Shown piece by piece: positions 33,849 through 41,857 of a DNA stretch of 64,000 nt. The notes under the pieces are model-generated. The model was given only the letters and a program-made list of their open reading frames with translations. It was not told the DNA's origin and did no database searches. Each line of letters opens with the position of its first letter. Positions within the stretch are counted from its first letter, which is position 1. Made by a program: the position numbers and the translations under genes. The stretch comes from Mastigocoleus testarum BC008 (GTDB lineage Bacteria > Cyanobacteriota > Cyanobacteriia > Cyanobacteriales > Nostocaceae), in the NCBI RefSeq assembly GCF_001456025.1, contig NZ_LMTZ01000098.1:62001-126000 (forward strand). Direction: 5' to 3'.

Positions 33849-35429
33849 ATGTCTAAGGTTCTCGTATCAGATTCGATCGATCGGGCTGGGATTGATATTT
33901 TGTCCCAAGTCGCAACTGTCGATGTAAAACTAGGTCTAAAACCAGAAGAATTAATCAAGATTATTGGTGAATATGATGCACTGATGATTCGTTCTGGGAC
34001 CCGCGTTACTCAAGAAGTAATTGAAGCAGGAGCGCATTTAAAGATTATCGGTCGCGCTGGTGTGGGTGTTGATAATGTAGATGTACCTGCAGCAACCCGT
34101 CAAGGAATAGTTGTTGTTAATTCTCCTGAAGGTAATACAATTGCTGCAGCAGAACATGCTGTTGCAATGATGTTATCTTTATCCCGCCATATTCCAGATG
34201 CAAATGCTTCAGTGAAAAAAGGAGAGTGGGATCGTAAAACTTTCGTTGGTGCGGAAGTTTATAAAAAAACTTTAGGTATCGTCGGTTTGGGTAAGATTGG
34301 TTCCCATGTTGCTGCAGTTGCAAAAGCAATGGGAATGAAGTTACTTGCATTCGACCCCTTTATTTCTCGGGAAAGAGCCGAACAAATTGGCTGTCAACTA
34401 GTAGATTTAGATTTGTTAGTACAGCAAGCTGATTATATTACTCTGCACATTCCTAAAACCCCAGAGACAACTCACCTCATTAACAGCGAAATGCTGAAAA
34501 AAATGAAGCCCACTACCCGAATTATTAACTGTGCTCGTGGTGGGATCATTGATGAGGAAGCTCTAGCTGTTGCCATCAAAGAAGGTACAATTGCAGGAGC
34601 TGCATTGGATGTTTACGAATCCGAGCCATTAAAGGAATCTCCTTTAAAATCTTTAGGAAAAGAAATGGTGCTGACTCCTCACTTGGGTGCTTCAACTACA
34701 GAAGCACAGGTGAATGTGGCGGTTGATGTTGCGGAACAAATTCGGGATGTATTGTTGGGACTTCCTGCACGTTCAGCAGTGAATATTCCCGGTTTGAGTC
34801 CGGATATCTTAGAAGAACTCAAGCCTTATATGCAGTTGTCAGAAACTTTGGGGAATTTGGTCGGACAATTAGCAGGTGGAAGGGTAGAACTGCTTAATGT
34901 CAGCCTCCAAGGTGAATTAGCAACTAATAGAAGTCAACCTTTAGTTGTAGCTGCTCTCAAAGGTTTACTTTTCCAAGCGTTGCGCGAACGGGTGAATTAT
35001 GTAAACGCCAGTATTGAAGCGAAGGAGCGCGGGATTCGTGTTATTGAAACCCGAGACGATTCAATAAAGGACTACGCTGGTTCTTTGCATTTAGAAGCAA
35101 CTGGTAATTTAGGAACTCACTCAGTAACTGGTGCTTTATTGGGTAATGGGGAAATTCGCGTGACAAATATTGATGGTTTCCCAATCAACGTTCCCCCGAG
35201 TCACCATATGCTATTTACCGTACACCGCGATATGCCAGGGATTATCGGTAAAATTGGTTCCTTACTGGGAAGTTTTAACGTGAATATTGCCAGTATGCAG
35301 GTGGGACGTAAAATCGTACGCGGGGATGCTGTCATGGTTCTCAGTTTAGACGATCCTTTACCTGAAGGCATTTTAGCTGAGATTATTAAAGTACCCGGTA
35401 TTCGTGATGCATATACTGTGACATTGTAA
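33849..35429 (+). CDS. serA: D-3-phosphoglycerate dehydrogenase
   Basis: SerA oxidises 3-phosphoglycerate to 3-phosphohydroxypyruvate, the first step of serine synthesis. The 526-residue type I form is complete: N-terminal substrate domain, NAD-binding GLGKIGSHVA near residue 144, INCARGGIIDEEAL near 230, catalytic His in LTPHLGAST near 280, an intervening domain (about 320-450) and a C-terminal ACT domain with HRDMPGIIGKIGSLLG. The ACT domain usually allows feedback by serine. It is monocistronic, with a long leader and a hairpin after the stop. Confidence 0.96.
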   Translation: MSKVLVSDSIDRAGIDILSQVATVDVKLGLKPEELIKIIGEYDALMIRSGTRVTQEVIEAGAHLKIIGRAGVGVDNVDVPAATRQGIVVVNSPEGNTIAAAEHAVAMMLSLSRHIPDANASVKKGEWDRKTFVGAEVYKKTLGIVGLGKIGSHVAAVAKAMGMKLLAFDPFISRERAEQIGCQLVDLDLLVQQADYITLHIPKTPETTHLINSEMLKKMKPTTRIINCARGGIIDEEALAVAIKEGTIAGAALDVYESEPLKESPLKSLGKEMVLTPHLGASTTEAQVNVAVDVAEQIRDVLLGLPARSAVNIPGLSPDILEELKPYMQLSETLGNLVGQLAGGRVELLNVSLQGELATNRSQPLVVAALKGLLFQALRERVNYVNASIEAKERGIRVIETRDDSIKDYAGSLHLEATGNLGTHSVTGALLGNGEIRVTNIDGFPINVPPSHHMLFTVHRDMPGIIGKIGSLLGSFNVNIASMQVGRKIVRGDAVMVLSLDDPLPEGILAEIIKVPGIRDAYTVTL

Positions 35430-35450
35430 TATTTGTCTTATGGAATTTTA

Positions 35451-35475
35451 AAGCCGTTCGGATCTCGAGCGGCTT
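35451..35475 (+). terminator. serA terminator hairpin
   Basis: AAGCCG (35451-35456) pairs with CGGCTT (35470-35475), continued inside by TCG/CGA around a short loop. It lies 22 nt past the serA stop. There is no T run, as is common for cyanobacterial terminators. Confidence 0.6.
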
Positions 35476-35762
35476 AGTCGTGGCTAATCGGTAATAAGTA
35501 ATTGGCGATCGCGTGAGTTTCTGGTTTCAAAAACACCGTTCGCAAAAACAATTGAAAACTGAACGATTCTCACACCAATTACCAACAACCAATTACCGAC
35601 TACCAGTTTTTAAACATACAAGAAAATATGTAGGTAAAGTATGATACAAATTTATAAATTAAGATCTTAAAATTAAGAAATATAACAGATGCAGATTCAT
35701 CACAGTTTGCATAAGCTAGTAGTAGACTGAGCTAGATCGTTAAATTCTTAGAATCAAAAGGA

Positions 35763-35774
35763 GCGCGATCGCGC
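35763..35774 (+). promoter_or_regulatory. Palindrome between ribosome-binding site and start codon
   Basis: The 12-nt perfect palindrome GCGCGATCGCGC, containing a HIP1 core, abuts the ATG at 35775 and overlaps the end of the Shine-Dalgarno AAGGAG. It fills exactly the spacer that sets translation initiation. Confidence 0.75.
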
Positions 35775-36491
35775 ATGAGCCAATTAAAGGTTGCAGTGGT
35801 TGTTGGCGTAGGAACGGGGCTAGGAAGTGCGATTGCTCATCGGTTCGCAGGCGAAGGCTTTAGTGTGGGTTTAATCGCCAGAAGTGCAAAAACGCTGGCT
35901 AATATTCAATCTGATTTGGAAAATTTGGGCAGTAAGGCGTTGTCTGTAACTGCTGATGTTACAGATCCTGTATCCCTTGCTGCAGCTTTGGATCTAATAA
36001 AATTAGAATTAGCTCCACCGGACATTTTAGTGTATAATGCCGGCATATTTAAAGTTAATGGCATTTTAGAACTGTCACCAGAAGAGTTTGAGTATTGCTG
36101 GAAAGTTAATTGTTTTGGTGCTTTTGTCGCAGCACAGCAGGTTTTACCAGCAATGTTAGAACGTGAAAAAGGTACGATTCTTCTAACTGGTGCTACTGCA
36201 TCCCTTAGAGGTTCGGCTCGATTTTCTCCCTTAGCTGTGGGTAAGTTTGGATTGCGGGCGTTAGCGCAGTCATTAGCAAGAGAGTTTGGAAACCAGGGTA
36301 TTCATGTGGCTCATATTGTCATTGATGGTATGATAAATACCCCTAATATTCGGGAACTATTCCCACAGGTAGAAGAGGATAACCTTCTCTCGCCTGATGC
36401 GATAGCTGAAACTTACTGGCATCTTTATAAACAGGATCCTAGTGCTTGGAGCTTAGAAATGGATATACGTCCTGCAGTGGAGAAGTTTTAA
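35775..36491 (+). CDS. Short-chain dehydrogenase/reductase (SDR) family protein
   Basis: The 238-residue Rossmann protein has the cofactor motif GVGTGLGSAIA near residue 11, the basic residue after strand 2 (ARSAKT), TADVTD and NAG in LVYNAGIF. It ends SLEMDIRPAVEKF. The usual catalytic YxxxK is SPLAVGK here: the lysine is kept but the tyrosine position is Leu. This matches a divergent SDR subgroup, so a normal dehydrogenase activity is uncertain. The start is fixed by AAGGAG 12 nt upstream. Context gives no pathway. Confidence 0.85.
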   Translation: MSQLKVAVVVGVGTGLGSAIAHRFAGEGFSVGLIARSAKTLANIQSDLENLGSKALSVTADVTDPVSLAAALDLIKLELAPPDILVYNAGIFKVNGILELSPEEFEYCWKVNCFGAFVAAQQVLPAMLEREKGTILLTGATASLRGSARFSPLAVGKFGLRALAQSLAREFGNQGIHVAHIVIDGMINTPNIRELFPQVEEDNLLSPDAIAETYWHLYKQDPSAWSLEMDIRPAVEKF

Positions 36492-36923
36492 CTCTGTGGT
36501 TTTGATTTCATAGGTTTGAACTCCAAACATAAATGGATTCTTCCTCAAGCTGAAGCTTTTAAAAATACCACGTGTAAACCCCTAAGTAAGACTGATAAAA
36601 AATTAAAAATGTGAAGTTACCGTTAAGAAGATAAATATCTGTACTCATTCTATTTGGTTTTCATTCCTTTAAATGATTTAAATCTGGGGCTTTTCTGGAT
36701 ATTTCGACACATAAAGTAGTTCCAGATCGGAAGTAAACTTCATATCAGTTTAACTTGATTCAGATATTAGGATTTGTAATTGGTAAATTTACAACGAGGT
36801 TCTTGGCAAAAATCACGTCACAGTTTACGCAATTGCCAGGACAGTTTTTACAAACAAATATTCTGAGAAATCAACTCTTCAAAGGTTTATGAAACAAGAC
36901 TTTAAATCCCTGAAACAGTAAAA

Positions 36924-36956
36924 AAATCCCGATAATAGTTTATTTTTTCGGGGTTT
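36924..36956 (+). terminator. Terminator-like hairpin
   Basis: AAATCCCGA (36924-36932) pairs with TCGGGGTTT (36948-36956), a 9-bp stem with one T:G pair. A run of A precedes it, so it resembles a bidirectional terminator. It lies about 430 nt after the SDR stop codon. Confidence 0.55.
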
Positions 36957-37045
36957 GCACTGAGGCTAAATATGATACACGCTTGAAACAATGAGTTGTT
37001 TTATATACATATTTTCATAATATTATCAGCAAAAACCGATTGTGA

Positions 37046-37078
37046 CAGTCCTGGGTTCGGACTGCAGGTCGTATGACC
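37046..37078 (+). promoter_or_regulatory. Double hairpin in the leader of the MFS gene
   Basis: CAGTCC (37046-37051) pairs with GGACTG (37059-37064), directly followed by GGTC (37067-37070) with GACC (37075-37078). The pair lies 67-99 nt before the start codon. It may be part of a regulated leader; no ligand is suggested. Confidence 0.4.
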
Positions 37079-37144
37079 CTCTATTCCTCTCGGGTAGAAT
37101 TCGGAAATTGTCTTTTTAGAAGATTGTCCTTTTGGTGGCCTTAG

Positions 37145-38794
37145 ATGACAAACATCATGCATCAGATGACAAACATCACCCAACGACCATGGTATGAAGC
37201 TGCTATTTTGTCAGCACCATACAAACCTTCTTCAAAAAATTTTGAGAAGTGGGTGCTTGCAGCAACTATCATCGGTTCGAGTATGGCGATGATGGATGTT
37301 ACTGTCGTTAACGTAGCGCTGCCAATATTGCAAACTGTATTGGACGGCACGGCAGCTGAAATGCAGTGGGTGGTTGAGTCTTACTCATTGTTTCTTTCTG
37401 CTTTAATTTTGGTCGGTGGTTCTTTGAGCGACCGTTTTGGTAGACGAAAGATTTACGCTGCTGGCGTGATTCTGTTTGCCTTGGCTTCGGCTTGGTGTGG
37501 TTTATCATCAACCGTAAACCAACTAATCATTGCTCGTGCAGTTCAAGGTATTGGTGGTGCACTTTTGGTTCCTGGTAGTTTGGCAATTATCAGTGCTGTT
37601 TTTGAAGGCGAAAAACGAAGTAAAGCCATTGGGACTTGGGCAGGTTTTACAGCTATCACTTCGGCTTTAGGAACCGTTTTAGGTGGCTGGTTAGTAGAAG
37701 AATGTTCCTGGCGATGGATATTTTTTCTCAACCTACCTTTAGCTGTGATTGTTTTGGGTATTTCATTTCTATATATGCCAGAAAGTTTTGGTGAAGATTC
37801 TCCTAAACTTGACTGGTGGGGAACCCTTTTAGCAACTTTGGGTTTGGGGACACTAGTTTACGGATTAATTGAATCGTGTAATTTAAGTCTTACCCACCCT
37901 TTGGTGGTTACCTGTTTAGTTGTAGGCACACTGATTATGTGTGCTTTTATTTTAGTTGAGGCTAAAAGTTCTTCTCCAATGATGCCGCTAAATTTGTTCA
38001 AATCTAAAACATTTAGTGGTGCTAACTTACTTACTTTGTTACTCTACTCCGCCTTGGGAGGAGTGTTTTATTTGGTTCCCTTCGATTTAATCCAGATTCA
38101 ACACTATTCTGCAACTGCAGCTGGCGCGGCTTTTCTACCTTATATTCTGATAATGTTCTTTCTGTCAGAGTGGTCGGGGTCTTTAATGTGTCGCTACGGA
38201 GCAAGGTTACCTTTGACTCTTGGTCCATTGTTAACAGCTGTTGGTTTTGCTCTGTTCATCATACCGGGCATTGGGGGTAGTTACTGGACTACGTTTTTCC
38301 CAGGAATTATTGTTTTAGGTTTTGGAATGACAATCAGTGCTGCACCTTTAACAACAACTGTCATGAGTGCAGTTAACCAGCGTCAAGCTGGTATTGCTTC
38401 AGGAATTAACAATGCAATTGCTCGAACTGCGGGATTAATAGCGATCGCAGTGTTTAATATTTTCCTGTTCAATGCTTTCAATTACAATCTGGATCGGTAT
38501 TTGGCAAAATTGAATATACCTTTATCAGTAATAGAGCAGCTATCGGAACAAAGATTCAAGCTAGCAGGTGCTGAAATCCCAGCAAATGTTACTGAAGAGA
38601 TGAGAAGAACACTTCAAGAAGCAATCACTTTTTCGTTTGTAGATGGTTTTCGTTTGGTAATGTTAATTGCGGCACTTTTAGCCTTCGCAAGTGCATTAGT
38701 TGCTTTCCTCACAATCAAAAATAGACCGGAGGTTTCCGAAGAACCTTCTTCTAATGCTAGTAAGCAGCAATATATAGTATTGACACATCACTAA
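37145..38794 (+). CDS. MFS drug exporter, DHA2 family (EmrB/QacA type)
   Basis: A 549-residue protein with 14 predicted membrane helices. It has DHA2 motifs: MDVTVVNVALPILQ near residue 50, WVVESYSLFLSALILVGG, the loop motif GGSLSDRFGRRKIY, and WRWIFFLNLPLAV. It probably exports hydrophobic or cationic compounds by proton antiport; the substrate is unknown. The N-terminus is unusual: a 15-nt repeat makes MTNIMHQMTNIT, so there are two equivalent ATG starts (37145 and 37166). No regulator gene is adjacent. Confidence 0.9.
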   Translation: MTNIMHQMTNITQRPWYEAAILSAPYKPSSKNFEKWVLAATIIGSSMAMMDVTVVNVALPILQTVLDGTAAEMQWVVESYSLFLSALILVGGSLSDRFGRRKIYAAGVILFALASAWCGLSSTVNQLIIARAVQGIGGALLVPGSLAIISAVFEGEKRSKAIGTWAGFTAITSALGTVLGGWLVEECSWRWIFFLNLPLAVIVLGISFLYMPESFGEDSPKLDWWGTLLATLGLGTLVYGLIESCNLSLTHPLVVTCLVVGTLIMCAFILVEAKSSSPMMPLNLFKSKTFSGANLLTLLLYSALGGVFYLVPFDLIQIQHYSATAAGAAFLPYILIMFFLSEWSGSLMCRYGARLPLTLGPLLTAVGFALFIIPGIGGSYWTTFFPGIIVLGFGMTISAAPLTTTVMSAVNQRQAGIASGINNAIARTAGLIAIAVFNIFLFNAFNYNLDRYLAKLNIPLSVIEQLSEQRFKLAGAEIPANVTEEMRRTLQEAITFSFVDGFRLVMLIAALLAFASALVAFLTIKNRPEVSEEPSSNASKQQYIVLTHH

Positions 38795-38809
38795 GAGTAA
38801 AAGAGATAG

Positions 38810-38830
38810 CCCTCAGCAAAAAAAAGAGGG
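38810..38830 (+). terminator. Hairpin after the MFS gene
   Basis: CCCTC (38810-38814) pairs with GAGGG (38826-38830) around an A-rich loop, 16 nt past the stop codon. Confidence 0.45.
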
Positions 38831-38928
38831 GCAATCGGTAGCTATCGATATAAATTGATTAAAATATCTATATTAGGGAAGTCGGGTAAATATTAATATT
38901 TTCGTTAGACAATATAAATATATTTTCT

Positions 38929-38959
38929 AGGGGTGCAGCGTTATCATTACTGTGCCCCT
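38929..38959 (+). terminator. Second terminator-like hairpin after the MFS gene
   Basis: AGGGG...GCAG (38929-38938) pairs with CTG...CCCCT (38950-38959) with a two-base internal mismatch, followed by TTAAAAA. It lies 96 nt before the LtrA start and could insulate that gene. Confidence 0.45.
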
Positions 38960-39054
38960 TAAAAATGCAGCAACTATACACCAACATGATAAAAACTTAG
39001 TAACCAAAAAGTAATAATTTACTTGTAGAGAGCTAAATTAGAGGATAAGCACAA

Positions 39055-40221
39055 GTGAAAATCTGGTTAGAACCTCCCCGTTTACGGATTGGACCAGAGA
39101 CGGAAAAAGAACATCGTCATGCTACTTGGCTAGAGCTTTTTTATGATTTAGTATTCGTAGTTGCAATTTCTCAGGTTGCTCACTATCTCCACGAACATGT
39201 AACTTGGTCGGGATTTTTCAGCTTTGTATTTTTGTTTGTTCCTATTTGGTGGGCTTGGATTGGAAGTACCTTCTATGCTAATCGTTTTGATACTGATGAC
39301 ATTGGCAATCGTTTGCTCACGGGTTTGCAAATGTTAGCAATAGCAGCACTTGCTGTCAATGTTCATGAAGGTTTAGCGGAAAGTTCCACCGGTTTTGCTT
39401 TGGCTTATGCTGTTAGCAGATTTATTCTTGTTTTCCAATATTTGCGCGTTATCAAACATATTCCCCAAGCGCGGAAATTTGCAACCCATCATACAATCGG
39501 TTTTGCGGTCGCAGCGTTCCTCTGGTTTATCTCTGCATTTATTCCTATTACTTTGCGGTTTATCTTTTGGGGATTGGGATTAGCTATAGATTTTGCAACC
39601 CCAATCACAGCTAAACGTCATCAAACAAACTTACTTCCTCACCCAGAACATTTACCAGAAAGGTTTGGGCTATTTACAATAATCGTTCTAGGTGAAGCTA
39701 TTATTGCTGTTGTTAATGGTGTATCGGAAAAACATTGGGATATTGGGAGTGCAATATCAGCTGTATTTGGTTTTATTATTGCCTTTGGTTTGTGGTGGGT
39801 TTATTTTGAAAATGTTGCAGGTTCAGCTTTAAGAAATGCTGGTAAGCAAGGCAAATTAGGTATTTTTCAAGTTTGGTTATTTGGACATTTACCTTTAGTT
39901 ATTGGTCTGACAGCTACTGGAGTTGGGGTACAAGGTGTAGTTCTAAGTGATGCAAGTCTTGCTTTACCAACTCCCGAACGCTGGTTGATTTGTGGTGCTG
40001 TAGCACTTTGTTTGTTCGGTTTATGTATTCTCCACCGTACGGGGTTAATATTTCCTTGCAAAGTTCGAGCTAGATATAGATTGGGTGCGGCTGTTGTATT
40101 GTTGGTTATTGCAGCAGCAGGTGTAAAGTTTAATTCGGTAATTATAATTGGATCGGTGGCTTTAGTAGTCGTGTTCCAAGTATTGCAAGATTTATACCAA
40201 AGTGGTCAGTTTAGTTCTTGA
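39055..40221 (+). CDS. Low temperature requirement protein A (LtrA) family
   Basis: A 388-residue polytopic membrane protein with about ten hydrophobic helices. The LtrA signature is at the N-terminus: RHATWLELFYDLVFVVAISQVAHYL, with FLFVPIWWAWIGSTFYANRFDTDD following. The family was named from a Listeria gene needed for growth in the cold; the molecular role is unknown. The start is GTG at 39055. It is flanked by hairpins and convergent with the GNAT gene, so it is probably transcribed alone. Confidence 0.9.
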   Translation: MKIWLEPPRLRIGPETEKEHRHATWLELFYDLVFVVAISQVAHYLHEHVTWSGFFSFVFLFVPIWWAWIGSTFYANRFDTDDIGNRLLTGLQMLAIAALAVNVHEGLAESSTGFALAYAVSRFILVFQYLRVIKHIPQARKFATHHTIGFAVAAFLWFISAFIPITLRFIFWGLGLAIDFATPITAKRHQTNLLPHPEHLPERFGLFTIIVLGEAIIAVVNGVSEKHWDIGSAISAVFGFIIAFGLWWVYFENVAGSALRNAGKQGKLGIFQVWLFGHLPLVIGLTATGVGVQGVVLSDASLALPTPERWLICGAVALCLFGLCILHRTGLIFPCKVRARYRLGAAVVLLVIAAAGVKFNSVIIIGSVALVVVFQVLQDLYQSGQFSS

Positions 40222-40244
40222 TGAGGATTGGGGATAGCACTGCG

Positions 40245-40259
40245 TGCCGCCTTGCGGCA
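40245..40259. terminator. Short perfect hairpin between convergent genes
   Basis: TGCCGC (40245-40250) pairs with GCGGCA (40254-40259) around a 3-nt loop, 24 nt after the LtrA stop codon. Confidence 0.45.
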
Positions 40260-40260
40260 T

Positions 40261-40302
40261 ATGGCGAATGGCGACTGGCGACTGGAGATTAGGGACTGGG
40301 GA
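40261..40302. repeat. Heptamer STRR tract, about six units
   Basis: Six 7-nt units with drift: ATGGCGA twice, CTGGCGA, CTGGAGA, TTAGGGA, CTGGGGA. Same period as the tracts at 4240 and 62909 but a different unit sequence. Confidence 0.75.
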
Positions 40303-40312
40303 ATGATTAAAT

Positions 40313-40918
40313 TTAGTCATGTCGAAACATGAACGAAGTTTTCACACCATCAAGTTCAGCTATTCTATAAACGCTATAGCCAAAACGTTTGTAATAAGCT
40401 ATGTTCTGCTCTGTTTGAGTTTCAAGAGCAACACCACGAGAGTAAGGATGTTGTTCTGAGATTGCATGCACTTGTGACAAAAGAGCTTTACCAAGACCTT
40501 TTCCTTGACTTTGAGGATCCACAGAAATCACATCGAGATAAAAATGAGGTTGCGGTGGTTTATTTTTATCTTGAAAACTTAAATATGCATCAATTCGCAT
40601 GACAATTTTCTCACCAATTATTGCAATTAGCTGTTTTTTAAGGTGAGTGATTATGCTTTGAAAATCTTTTTGTGGTTCTTGTGGTGATAAAACAAAAGCA
40701 AAGCCTTGTAATTCACCTTCAGTAAAAGCCCCCAAAAGTATTCCATCAACAATTAGTGCAAAGTCATAAACATATTTCCAGTAATACCTTGCTGAGTCTT
40801 GATATGCATTACCAAAGAAGAATTGCATCAATGGATAGTCTTCAAAGGATCTAAATAAAACTTCGACAATGTCATCTTTGTGCTTTTTCTCCAAATGAGC
40901 AACTTCGATGGTAGTCAT
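40313..40918 (-). CDS. GNAT family N-acetyltransferase
   Basis: The 201-residue protein has the acetyl-CoA-binding motif A as LDVISVDPQSQGKGLGKALL near residue 128-147 and a C-terminal ALETQTEQNIAYYKRFGY, typical of GNAT enzymes. It belongs to the group often annotated as acting on small molecules or toxins; the substrate cannot be told. It is convergent with LtrA and divergent from the Uma2 gene. Confidence 0.88.
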   Translation of the reverse strand: MTTIEVAHLEKKHKDDIVEVLFRSFEDYPLMQFFFGNAYQDSARYYWKYVYDFALIVDGILLGAFTEGELQGFAFVLSPQEPQKDFQSIITHLKKQLIAIIGEKIVMRIDAYLSFQDKNKPPQPHFYLDVISVDPQSQGKGLGKALLSQVHAISEQHPYSRGVALETQTEQNIAYYKRFGYSVYRIAELDGVKTSFMFRHD

Positions 40919-41148
40919 TATTTAGAATATGGGGAAATATTTGTGCCTACATAATTCATACCTCATTTACGGAATGTCTTATTTATTAATTTACTTTAAG
41001 ATAGCATTACTGCGATGGAACCAAGCCTCTACTAATCGTACCGACTGATGTACGATATTTTTCCTTTTAAAGGTTTGAGTGAAAAATAATCCTAATTTGT
41101 GCTGACGTACAATTTAAAGAGGAAGCAGTTAAATTTAATGGTTCTCCC

Positions 41149-41736
41149 ATGACTGTTGTAACACCAAAGCGATTTACAATCGACGAATATCATCAACTGA
41201 TTGAACTCGGTTTTTTAACAGAGAAAGACCGAATTGAATTGATTCGGGGAGAACTGATTCAAATGGCTCCAAAGGGAACGCCACATACATTTTCTACAAC
41301 ACGACTTTCCCGTCAATTGGATCGGTTACTTGATGACAGTGCTGTTATCCGTTGTCAAGAACCTATTATTCTGTCTGCAAATAGCGAACCCGAACCAGAT
41401 GTGGTAATTGCAGTGGGAGATGAAGCTGATTATCTGGCTCATCATCCTTATCCTCAAGATATTTTTTTAGTTGTAGAAGTTTCTGATTCTAGTCTTGAAT
41501 ACGACCAAACAACAAAGTTGGGGTTATATGCAGAAGCAGGAATTAATAATTATTGGATTGTGAATTTGCAGGCTTTTCAACTAGAGTGCTACGGTCAGCC
41601 TTATCAAAATGCTCGAGGTGAGTTTAACTATTTGAGTAAGCAAATTTTTCTATCAAATAATTCAGTTAATATTCCTGGATTTGAGGATGCTTTGTTGGAA
41701 TTGAGGCGGATTTTTCCAGAAACAACAAGTTATTAA
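41149..41736 (+). CDS. Uma2 family (DUF820) endonuclease-fold protein
   Basis: A 195-residue protein with the DUF820 pattern: FTIDEYHQLIELGFLTEKDRIELIRGELIQM, SEPEPDVVIAV and VVEVSDSSLEYDQTTKLGLYAEAGINNYWIV. The Asp, Glu-Val-Ser and Lys residues of the PD-(D/E)XK fold are present. The family is very numerous in cyanobacteria and is not clearly assigned a role. It stands alone before a convergent exporter gene. Confidence 0.9.
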   Translation: MTVVTPKRFTIDEYHQLIELGFLTEKDRIELIRGELIQMAPKGTPHTFSTTRLSRQLDRLLDDSAVIRCQEPIILSANSEPEPDVVIAVGDEADYLAHHPYPQDIFLVVEVSDSSLEYDQTTKLGLYAEAGINNYWIVNLQAFQLECYGQPYQNARGEFNYLSKQIFLSNNSVNIPGFEDALLELRRIFPETTSY

Positions 41737-41767
41737 AATTCTACAATCGAAAAGCATCTTACGTTCC

Positions 41768-41807
41768 GGGAAGTCCGATCGCTGCTGTAAGACAACAACA
41801 GCTTCCC
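41768..41807. terminator. Terminator-like hairpin between convergent genes
   Basis: GGGAAG (41768-41773) pairs with CTTCCC (41802-41807), enclosing an inner GCTG/CAGC stem. It lies between the Uma2 gene and the convergent C39-exporter gene and could serve both. Confidence 0.55.
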
Positions 41808-41857
41808 GTCATTGACGAGAAGCAAAGACCTTAATTTTATTTTTTTATAAACACCTT

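Larger units (their letters stand above)
35430..35774. other. Spacer between serA and the SDR gene
   Basis: A 345-nt spacer with the serA terminator hairpin, a HIP1 site near 35507, an imperfect CCAATTACC repeat at about 35574-35600, and the ribosome-binding site and palindrome of the SDR gene at its right edge. Confidence 0.55.
36492..37144. other. 653-nt spacer before the MFS exporter gene
   Basis: Contains the terminator at 36924-36956 and the paired hairpins at 37046-37078. The rest is AT-rich and non-coding as far as can be seen. Confidence 0.55.
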
